Origin: 2-12-FULL-42-15 sp964196565
GTDB taxonomy: Bacteria > Pseudomonadota > Gammaproteobacteria > Coxiellales > Coxiellaceae
Assembly: GCA_964196565.1 (NCBI GenBank)
Contig: CAXMUH010000064.1
Location: forward strand, 1-14,828
Length of the DNA: 14,828 nt
Direction of reading: 5' to 3'
Within the stretch, counting starts at the first letter, position 1, and every line of letters begins with the position of its first letter. The position numbers were made by a program, and so were the translations under genes. The notes below the pieces were generated by a model that saw nothing but the letters and a program-made list of their open reading frames with translations, was not told the DNA's origin and did not search any database. Positions 6,141-12,213 of the stretch are shown piece after piece.

Positions 6141-6925
6141 ATATTAATACTTTCCTACAACGAAAATCCGAACAACAAAAAATCAGTATGATCACTTGCT
6201 ATGATTTTACCAGCGCGAGCATTATTGCGGATTCTGATATCGACTGTGTTTTGGTCGGTGATTCTGCAGCGATGGTGATGCACGGTTTTGAAAGCACCGT
6301 GCCGGCAGATACTGATTTAATCGCGACGCATGTGCGAGCAGTTGCACGTGGCGCTTTAAACAAATTTATTATCGGCGACATGCCTTTTTGCTCGTATCGA
6401 AAAAGCTTAGAAAATACCGTGGAAAATGCACAACGCTTAATGCAAGCAGGCGCCAATGCAATTAAACTAGAAGGCGCTGCTGGCAATTTAGAAGCGATTA
6501 TGCATTTGGTCAATTCTGGCATCCCGGTGATGGGGCATTTGGGTTTAACCCCACAATCGATTAACACACTCGGTGGTTTTAAAGTTCAAGGTAAAAATAA
6601 AACCCAAGCGAAATTAATTCTAGCTGAAGCGCTAGCACTGCAAGATGCCGGTTGTTTTGCTTTAGTTTTAGAGTGCGTGCCTGCAGATTTAGCAAAAATA
6701 ATAACTGAAAAACTGGCTATTCCAACCATTGGCATAGGCGCCGGCCCTTATACTGATGGTCAAGTGCTGGTGTTCCATGACATGCTGGGATTTAATCCGA
6801 ACTTTAACCCAAAATTTGTAAAACAGTATTTAAATGGTTATGAACTTATAAAAAAAGCGGTCAATGCGTATCATGCTGAAGTCATGGAACAAAGCTTTCC
6901 GCTAATTGAAGAACATTGTTATTGA
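6137..6925 (+). CDS. panB: 3-methyl-2-oxobutanoate hydroxymethyltransferase (ketopantoate synthesis)
   Basis: 262 residues, the family's normal length. It adds a hydroxymethyl group from 5,10-methylenetetrahydrofolate to 2-oxoisovalerate, the first committed step to pantothenate. Motifs in order: MITCYDFTSA (18-27), VLVGDSAAMVMHG (38-50) with metal-binding Asp42, GDMPF (80-84) with Asp81, AIKLEGA (108-114) with Lys110, MGHLGLTPQS (132-141), LVLECVP (176-182) with catalytic Glu179, and IGIGAGPYTDGQVLV (198-212). The start ATG follows GGGAGAAA within the hairpin described above. It is the first structural gene of panBCD-coaX. Confidence 0.97.
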   Translation: MNINTFLQRKSEQQKISMITCYDFTSASIIADSDIDCVLVGDSAAMVMHGFESTVPADTDLIATHVRAVARGALNKFIIGDMPFCSYRKSLENTVENAQRLMQAGANAIKLEGAAGNLEAIMHLVNSGIPVMGHLGLTPQSINTLGGFKVQGKNKTQAKLILAEALALQDAGCFALVLECVPADLAKIITEKLAIPTIGIGAGPYTDGQVLVFHDMLGFNPNFNPKFVKQYLNGYELIKKAVNAYHAEVMEQSFPLIEEHCY

Positions 6926-6935
6926 GGTAAGGTAC

Positions 6936-7703
6936 ATGGTCAATATTATAGAAGATATAAAGCATATTAAAAAAATACGACAGAAGGCGATTAGCGAAAA
7001 TAAAAGCATTGGCTTTGTTGCCACCATGGGCAACTTGCATGTTGGACACGCTAAACTTTTAAAGCGCGCACGCGCTGAAAATGATATTGTGATTTTAAGC
7101 GTATTTGTTAATCCAACCCAATTTAATGATGCAAAAGATTATCAACATTATCCGCGCACCTTTGAACATGATTTACATATTGCGCAAGATGCAGAGGCCG
7201 ATTATATCTTTGCACCCAGCAAGCAAGTGCTTTATCCGGATAATTATCAATATAAAGTATCCGAAGCTAATATCAGTAAAAATATGGAAGGCGCCTCTCG
7301 CCCCGGACATTTTGATGGTGTCTTAACAATTGTCATGAAACTACTGCAAATCGTACATCCCACTCGCGTCTATTTTGGTGAAAAGGACTACCAACAATTA
7401 CAATTAATTAACGGCATGGTTGAGGCTTTTTTTCTAGATACAGAAATTGTAGCTTGCACCACCATTCGTGAGAATACCGGCCTTGCTTTTAGCTCACGTA
7501 ATAATTTATTATCCAAAGCTGATCGCGAAAAAGCCGCTGAATTTTTTCATTTGTTATCCTCTAAAAAAAGTTGCAGCGATATCAGCAAGGGTCTCGCAGC
7601 ACTTGGATTTAAAGTGGATTATATCGAGGAACATCAAGGACGGCGCTTTGGCGCAGTCTATATAAAAGATGTTCGCTTAATTGATAACGTACAAATACAC
7701 TAA
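6936..7703 (+). CDS. panC: Pantothenate synthetase (pantoate-beta-alanine ligase), compact
   Basis: 255 residues from ATG 6936, which has GAGGTAAGG just upstream; an in-frame TTG at 6906 lies inside panB and is a poorer start. The enzyme activates pantoate with ATP and joins it to beta-alanine. Motifs: TMGNLHVGH (30-38), with His35 and His38 of the nucleotide-binding HxGH; SVFVNPTQF (55-63); the pantoate site YPRTFEHDL (72-80); FGEKDYQQLQ (147-156); and the KMSKS-equivalent SSRNNLLS (186-193). It is shorter than the usual 280 or so residues. The catalytic N-terminal half is complete, but the C-terminal domain is reduced: VDYIE (227-231) is followed after only about 15 residues by RLIDN. The SD of panC overlaps the panB stop, so the two are tightly coupled. 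Confidence 0.95.
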   Translation: MVNIIEDIKHIKKIRQKAISENKSIGFVATMGNLHVGHAKLLKRARAENDIVILSVFVNPTQFNDAKDYQHYPRTFEHDLHIAQDAEADYIFAPSKQVLYPDNYQYKVSEANISKNMEGASRPGHFDGVLTIVMKLLQIVHPTRVYFGEKDYQQLQLINGMVEAFFLDTEIVACTTIRENTGLAFSSRNNLLSKADREKAAEFFHLLSSKKSCSDISKGLAALGFKVDYIEEHQGRRFGAVYIKDVRLIDNVQIH

Positions 7704-7714
7704 AAGGCACTATT

Positions 7715-8056
7715 ATGCTAATCACAACCCTAAAATCTAAAATATCCTACGCCACCGTGACACAAAAAGAACTGTATTACGTAGGCTCAATTACCATTGA
7801 TGAAGCCTATATGGAAAAAACAAATATTGCCGAAAATGAAAAAGTGCAAATTGTTAATCTGAATAATGGCGCCCGCTTGGAAACCTATGTAATCACCGGC
7901 AAGCGCAATAGCTCGGTTATTGCTTTAAATGGCGCCGCAGCACGACTTGCAGAAATAGGCGATCAATTATTTATTATATCTTATGCGATGATAGACCCAG
8001 AAATCGAAAAACTCACACCCATAATTCTTGATTGTAGAGATGAGAACACATTATGA
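7715..8056 (+). CDS. panD: Aspartate 1-decarboxylase (beta-alanine supply)
   Basis: 113 residues. It decarboxylates L-aspartate to the beta-alanine used by PanC. It is a pyruvoyl enzyme made as a proenzyme that cleaves itself between Gly24 and Ser25; here YYVGSITID places Gly24-Ser25 at exactly the expected position, and NGAAA, part of the active site, follows at 93-97. The C-terminus is slightly shorter than in E. coli (126 residues). The gene starts 11 nt after panC with AAAGG upstream, and its last 4 bases overlap coaX. Confidence 0.95.
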   Translation: MLITTLKSKISYATVTQKELYYVGSITIDEAYMEKTNIAENEKVQIVNLNNGARLETYVITGKRNSSVIALNGAAARLAEIGDQLFIISYAMIDPEIEKLTPIILDCRDENTL

Positions 8057-8844
8057 TTTTATGTTTAGATGTTGGTAACTCACATATTCTTGGCGGCGTT
8101 TTTGCGGATAACAAACTATTATGCCAATTTCGCCATCCTTCAGAAGAAAAATTAACTTCTGATCAACTCGGATTATTTTTTCGTCAGGTATTGGAAGCCA
8201 ATCAATTAGACCCTAAAAAAATTACTGATATTGCGTACTGCTCAGTCGTACCCACATTGAATTATTCAATTCGAGCTGCTTTTATTAAATATTTTGGCAA
8301 GGAACCTTTTGTGCTACAACCCGGGACAAAAACGGGACTTAAAATTAAATGCAAAAACCCCCACGATGTCGGCAGTGACCGCATTGCCAGAACTATTGCA
8401 GCGACAGAAGCATTCCCTAACAAAAATATTATTAGCGTCGATCTTGGAACTGCAACCACACTCGATGTGATTAACACTCAGGCTGAATATCTTGGCGGTG
8501 CAATATTACCGGGAATTAAAATTTCCATGCAGGCGTTACATACCCATACCGCAAAACTCTCACCGGTCTCGATTGAAAAACCTGAGCGCGCAATTGGACA
8601 GACCACCGTTAGCAATATCCAGTCAGGGCTCTACTATGGTCATTTGGGAGCCATTCGACAGATCATTACCCAAATTAAACATGAAGCGTTCAACTCGAAT
8701 AATGATATTATAATCGTTGGCACTGGAGGCTTTGCTCAATTATTCTCCGATGAAAAATTGTTTTCTTGTATAATCCCTGAGTTATCTTTGCAAGGAATCA
8801 TGCTAACATTACAAAAGAATCAACAGCTTGCCAAAACCCTGTGA
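8053..8844 (+). CDS. coaX: Type III pantothenate kinase
   Basis: 263 residues. It phosphorylates pantothenate, the first step of CoA synthesis proper; the type III enzyme is an ASKHA-fold kinase, generally not feedback-inhibited by CoA. Motifs: CLDVGNSH (4-11) with catalytic Asp6 and the phosphate loop; DVGSDRIA (105-112); SVDLGTATTLDVI (128-140); GGAILPGI; and IIVGTGGFA near the C-terminus. The start ATG overlaps the panD stop (ATGA), which implies translational coupling. Together with panBCD this operon runs from 2-oxoisovalerate and aspartate to 4'-phosphopantothenate, apart from the ketopantoate reductase step, for which no gene lies here. Confidence 0.96.
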   Translation: MILCLDVGNSHILGGVFADNKLLCQFRHPSEEKLTSDQLGLFFRQVLEANQLDPKKITDIAYCSVVPTLNYSIRAAFIKYFGKEPFVLQPGTKTGLKIKCKNPHDVGSDRIARTIAATEAFPNKNIISVDLGTATTLDVINTQAEYLGGAILPGIKISMQALHTHTAKLSPVSIEKPERAIGQTTVSNIQSGLYYGHLGAIRQIITQIKHEAFNSNNDIIIVGTGGFAQLFSDEKLFSCIIPELSLQGIMLTLQKNQQLAKTL

Positions 8845-8886
8845 TCAATGTAGCATCAAATAATAGTTGGCGTCCTGGATAACTAA

Positions 8887-10332
8887 ATGAAACAACCAAT
8901 AGCGATCACTCCGATATTCTTCACAGAAATGTGGGAACGCTTTGGTTATTACGTTATTCAAGGCCTGCTGGTACTCTATTTAATTTACCAGCTCAATTTC
9001 AGCGACACTCAAGCATTTGTCACTCTGGGAGAATTTATCTCCTGGATTTACATCGCCCCAATCTTTGGTGGCTTGTTAGCGGATCGAGTCTTAGGTTATC
9101 GTTACAGTATTCTCTGCGGCGCCATATTGCTGTGCGCTGGCTATCTGCTGTTAGCCTATGCCGGCGAACTATTCCTTCACTTAAGTTTAAGCATTATTAT
9201 TGTCGGCAACGGATTGCTGAAACCCAATGGAGCCAGTTTTCTCGGAAAATTTTATTATCATGACGACCCGCGTCGCTACCCCGGCTTCACTTTCTTTTAT
9301 ATCGGCATTAATGTGGGTGGATTGCTGTCAATATTTTTATCCAGTTTTGCTATTCTCTATATTGGTTTTCACACTGCATTTGCCCTAGCTGGATTTGGAA
9401 TGTTGATCGGCGTGGTCGTATTTTTCTATGGTTTTCGTTATTTTGAAAACCGCGGCTTACCAGTTAATCGAGAATTAATTAAACCACCGTTTCTAGCTAT
9501 TCTGTCCAATCGATTTATTTTGATCCTTATATTATGCATCGTCATCCTTACCCTCCATTATTTATTGCATCAAAATGACTTAAGCCAAATAATTTTATTG
9601 ATTGTTGCCTTTACGGTTTTTTTCAGTTTATTTTATATTCAGCGATCTTACTCTCAAACCACGCGCAATAAATTAATCGCGGTCATTATTTTAATTGCTG
9701 CCTCTGTGATTTTTTGGGCAGAGCAACTGCAAATATTTTTTTCCATTATACTTTATACCGATCGATTAATTGACCGTACTTTTTTTGGCTTTCAAATTCC
9801 AGCACCATTATTTCTCATTCTTGAACCGTTGTTTATTCTTATTATTGGACCCATCTTTGCAAATATCTGGAAATACCAATCAGAGAAACGCAGCAGCCTC
9901 AGCCCACCGATTAAATTTTCGCTTGGACTATTAGCCGTTGGCTGTGCGATGTCCATTCTTGCGTTTTCAACCTATTTGGCGCCACACTTGGCGCTGGTAA
10001 ACCCGATCTGGCTGGTGTGCTTTTACCTACTATTGGCCATCGGCGAACTGTTGATTATGCCAACGGGACTCGCCATGATTACCGAGCTCGCCCCACCAAA
10101 AATGACCGGATTTATGATGGGCGTTTGGTATATGGTGCTGGGGCTTGGCGGCCTGCTGGCTGAGGTCTTTGCCCGGCTAATCATTCACGCACCTTCCGTA
10201 GAGCTGCATCATCATATTTTAGGCCCCTTTAGCCGCGCTTTTTCGATCTATGCCATTGTTGCTTTATTTGTCGGACTGGTGCTTTTCTTAATTTCACCGA
10301 AACTTAACAAGCTTATAGATGGTCATTCCTGA
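8887..10332 (+). CDS. POT/PTR2-family proton-dependent oligopeptide transporter
   Basis: 481 residues, an inner-membrane protein with 12-14 hydrophobic segments. It imports di- and tripeptides with protons. The helix 1 motif EMWERFGYY (14-22) is the diagnostic ExxERFxYY of the family. GGLLADRVLGYR (61-72), NGLLKPNG (108-115) with the conserved helix 4 Lys112, and the PTR2 signature region FTFFYIGINVGG (134-145) follow. The ATG has a weak TGGA 6 nt upstream. It lies 42 bp after coaX on the same strand and may be cotranscribed with it. For an intracellular bacterium, peptide import from the host is a plausible nitrogen and carbon source; this role is inference. Confidence 0.93.
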   Translation: MKQPIAITPIFFTEMWERFGYYVIQGLLVLYLIYQLNFSDTQAFVTLGEFISWIYIAPIFGGLLADRVLGYRYSILCGAILLCAGYLLLAYAGELFLHLSLSIIIVGNGLLKPNGASFLGKFYYHDDPRRYPGFTFFYIGINVGGLLSIFLSSFAILYIGFHTAFALAGFGMLIGVVVFFYGFRYFENRGLPVNRELIKPPFLAILSNRFILILILCIVILTLHYLLHQNDLSQIILLIVAFTVFFSLFYIQRSYSQTTRNKLIAVIILIAASVIFWAEQLQIFFSIILYTDRLIDRTFFGFQIPAPLFLILEPLFILIIGPIFANIWKYQSEKRSSLSPPIKFSLGLLAVGCAMSILAFSTYLAPHLALVNPIWLVCFYLLLAIGELLIMPTGLAMITELAPPKMTGFMMGVWYMVLGLGGLLAEVFARLIIHAPSVELHHHILGPFSRAFSIYAIVALFVGLVLFLISPKLNKLIDGHS

Positions 10333-10352
10333 CAATTCCAAACCCGACCTCA

Positions 10353-10381
10353 TAGTCAATCCAAAAAATTTAAGGTATCAT
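10353..10381 (+). promoter_or_regulatory. Candidate sigma70 promoter for the glutamine synthetase gene
   Basis: TAGTCA (10353-10358; 4/6 match to TTGACA) and TATCAT (10376-10381; 5/6 match to TATAAT) are separated by the ideal 17 bp, in the 86-bp gap between the transporter and the glutamine synthetase start. Transcription would begin near 10388, leaving a leader of about 30 nt. Confidence 0.35.
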
Positions 10382-10410
10382 ATCAAGCTTAATATTGTTC
10401 ATTTTTTGGA
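10360..10410 (+). promoter_or_regulatory. 10-bp inverted repeat whose right arm holds the glutamine synthetase SD
   Basis: TCCAAAAAAT (10360-10369) and ATTTTTTGGA (10401-10410) are exact reverse complements 31 bp apart. The right arm includes most of GGAG (10408-10411), the Shine-Dalgarno of the next gene. In a transcript reading through from the transporter, the arms could pair and hide the ribosome binding site. A transcript from the candidate promoter at 10353-10381 would lack the left arm and be free. It could instead be a DNA operator around the -10 box. Confidence 0.4.
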
Positions 10411-10418
10411 GTCAAACG

Positions 10419-11492
10419 ATGCTTTCACAAGTCACATATATTTGGATCGATGGTGCAGAACCTACTCATAAGCTGCGTTCAAAGACACGTATCATACAAC
10501 ACCCGCAAGGTGACATCGCGCTTAGCGATTTCCCAGAATGGGGATTTGATGGTTCTTCAACTGGCCAGGCAGTTGGCGAAGACTCCGACTTGATTTTAAT
10601 ACCAATTCGTCACTTTACCGATCCTATTAATGGCCGCGGTAATTATTTGCTAATGTGTGAAGTGCTAAACCCAGATGGCAGCCCGCACTCAACCAATCAT
10701 CGAGCTAAGTTACGTCACCAGATGGACAATGGCGCCAAAGATCATGACCCATGGATAGGTTTTGAACAAGAATACACCTTATTTACGGGCACTAAACCCC
10801 TAGGTTGGCCAGATGGCGGCTATCCAGCGCCCCAAGGACCATTCTACTGTGGTGTTGGAGCTGATGAGGCCTTTGGCCGTAATTTAGTCGAAGATCACAC
10901 AGACGCCTGCATTGCCGCCGATATTATGATTTATGGCATCAATGCAGAAGTTATGCCTGGCCAATGGGAATACCAAATTGGCTATCGAGATATCAAAGCA
11001 GAATCCGCTGATCCATTAACCGTTTCCGATCATTTGTGGGTTGCACGCTGGTTACTGTATCGTTTAGGTGAAGAATATGGCATCTCAGTCACCCTAGATC
11101 CTAAACCAGTCAGAGGCGACTGGAATGGCGCCGGCAAACACACCAATTTTTCAACCAAAGCCATGCGCAATGAAAAATCTGGGATGAATGCCATTAATGC
11201 TGCCATCACACAGTTGGAAAAAAGACATAGTGCCCATATTAAAGTCTATGGCGCTGGTCTTGAAGAGCGGCTCACCGGTCAACACGAAACCGCCAGCATT
11301 GGACACTTCTCAGCAGGCGTTGCTAATCGTGGCTGCTCCATTCGTATTCCAAGAGCGGTTGCAAATAAAGGTTACGGCTATCTAGAAGATCGCCGCCCAG
11401 GTGCGAATGCTGATCCTTATGCGGTATCTTCCGCATTACTTGAAACAATTTGTGGTATTAAAGCAGAGTTACCTGAAAAGATTTCAGTGTAG
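10419..11492 (+). CDS. Glutamine synthetase, type II (eukaryote-like)
   Basis: 357 residues from ATG 10419 (GGAG 7 nt upstream); an in-frame TTG at 10395 is less likely. It makes glutamine from glutamate, ammonia and ATP. Length and motifs are those of GSII (about 340-370 residues), not the 470-residue bacterial GSI: WGFDGSSTGQA (41-51), GEDSDL, FEQEYTLF (115-122) with metal-binding Glu116 and Glu118, MPGQWEYQIG (179-188), GDWNGAGKHTNFST (233-246), and RRPGANADPY (325-334). The GSI adenylylation segment is absent, so GlnE-type control is not expected. GSII is standard in eukaryotes and occurs in some bacteria, such as rhizobia and actinomycetes. Whether it is the cell's only glutamine synthetase cannot be told from this window. 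Confidence 0.95.
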   Translation: MLSQVTYIWIDGAEPTHKLRSKTRIIQHPQGDIALSDFPEWGFDGSSTGQAVGEDSDLILIPIRHFTDPINGRGNYLLMCEVLNPDGSPHSTNHRAKLRHQMDNGAKDHDPWIGFEQEYTLFTGTKPLGWPDGGYPAPQGPFYCGVGADEAFGRNLVEDHTDACIAADIMIYGINAEVMPGQWEYQIGYRDIKAESADPLTVSDHLWVARWLLYRLGEEYGISVTLDPKPVRGDWNGAGKHTNFSTKAMRNEKSGMNAINAAITQLEKRHSAHIKVYGAGLEERLTGQHETASIGHFSAGVANRGCSIRIPRAVANKGYGYLEDRRPGANADPYAVSSALLETICGIKAELPEKISV

Positions 11493-11498
11493 CCTGGT

Positions 11499-11517
11499 CG
11501 GCGTGTATAACACGCCG
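11499..11517 (+). terminator. Stem-loop just after glutamine synthetase
   Basis: CGGCGTGT (11499-11506), loop ATA, ACACGCCG (11510-11517): a perfect 8-bp GC-rich stem 6 nt past the stop codon. A second small stem CAAGA/TCTTG follows at 11525-11539. There is no T-run, so it may be a mRNA 3'-end stabiliser or a copy of the GTAGCC-type repeat rather than a true intrinsic terminator. It lies between convergent genes. Confidence 0.4.
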
Positions 11518-11608
11518 GGTGTGGCAAGATTGCTTCTTGTGGGGAGCAGTGTATCAATTAGAAATTAAGAGTTTATGAAACGGATACAAAGTAATGCTTC
11601 GCGCCGAT

Positions 11609-12067
11609 TTACGGTCTATTAGGAGCAAGATGTTGCTGATAGGCCTTAATGGCATGATCCACAAGTCTCGCTGACTTAGGCCGATAAAAAGTAAACGTTA
11701 AAAAATAAAGAATTTTCCCGATTAAGTTTCTATGCTCTAATAATCTTACACTCTTCTGCCGTGAGAATGGATTAGTACCTGACTGAATAAGCGTTAGTCT
11801 CTGCAATGCTTTCTCTGGATCTGCTTTATTTCGAGTGATAATTCTCAACATGGAAGCAAATAAGATCAACTTAGACTTTGTCAGCACAAAATAATCTTCA
11901 TCCATCTTCACGCCTCTTACGTGGATCGAATCACGGGCTAATCTACTGTGCTGAGCTCTAAACAATTTGTGGATATGTGCTAGATCTGGCGGTAAACCAC
12001 TGTCTGGCTGAGATGAACCGCGTTTCGTTATTAATAGCAGTTGTAAATCTGGATTTAGTTGTTTCAT
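11609..12067 (-). CDS. Small basic protein of unknown function
   Basis: 152 residues from the ATG at 12065-12067 (complement), which has AAGGA 10 nt upstream; a GTG start 8 codons further up overlaps that ribosome binding site and is less likely. I do not recognise the family. The protein is rich in Arg and Lys, especially after residue 75. There is one hydrophobic stretch, GKILYFLTFTFY (117-128), too short and aromatic to be a clear membrane helix. A short motif is repeated: KSVRLLEH (105-112) and KSARLVDH (131-138). No signal peptide. It lies downstream of the 594-residue protein on the same strand, with 146 bp and a hairpin between. A secreted effector or nucleic-acid-binding protein is possible, but nothing in the sequence decides. 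Confidence 0.65.
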   Translation of the reverse strand: MKQLNPDLQLLLITKRGSSQPDSGLPPDLAHIHKLFRAQHSRLARDSIHVRGVKMDEDYFVLTKSKLILFASMLRIITRNKADPEKALQRLTLIQSGTNPFSRQKSVRLLEHRNLIGKILYFLTFTFYRPKSARLVDHAIKAYQQHLAPNRP

Positions 12068-12167
12068 GATGGCGTATTCCTTATATGCCACTTAGAATAA
12101 CATCTGCTCACTTTTAAATAAATATTAAGGGTGCAGTTTAAAGGCGCGCTGAAGCCTACCATAAGGT

Positions 12168-12197
12168 TGGTTGCGTTGCTAGCTAACAACGCAACCA
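12168..12197 (-). terminator. Strong 11-bp stem-loop after the 594-residue gene
   Basis: GGTTGCGTTG (12169-12178) and CAACGCAACC (12187-12196) pair perfectly around an 8-base loop, with one more T-A pair outside (12168/12197). On the minus strand it begins about 17 nt after the stop codon of the 594-residue gene. It has no following U-run, so it may be a partial terminator, a transcript-end stabiliser or a processing site that separates expression of the two minus-strand genes. Confidence 0.45.
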
Positions 12198-12213
12198 TGG
12201 CCGGTAAAAAAGA

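Noticed and set aside
6199..6567. 122-codon minus-strand frame opposite panB
   Set aside because: It is antisense to panB, whose family motifs fix the real frame.
6906..6935. Earlier TTG start for panC
   Set aside because: It would overlap panB and has no SD, while ATG 6936 has GAGGTAAGG directly upstream and matches the usual PanC N-terminus.
10388..10396. CTTAATATT, a match to the PmrA-box half-site known from Legionella effector promoters
   Set aside because: It is a single half-site of AT-rich sequence, expected about once by chance in a window this size, and it lies downstream of the candidate promoter of a metabolic gene.
10395..10418. Earlier TTG start for glutamine synthetase
   Set aside because: The SD GGAG at 10408-10411 lies inside that extension and serves ATG 10419; the extra residues match nothing in the family.
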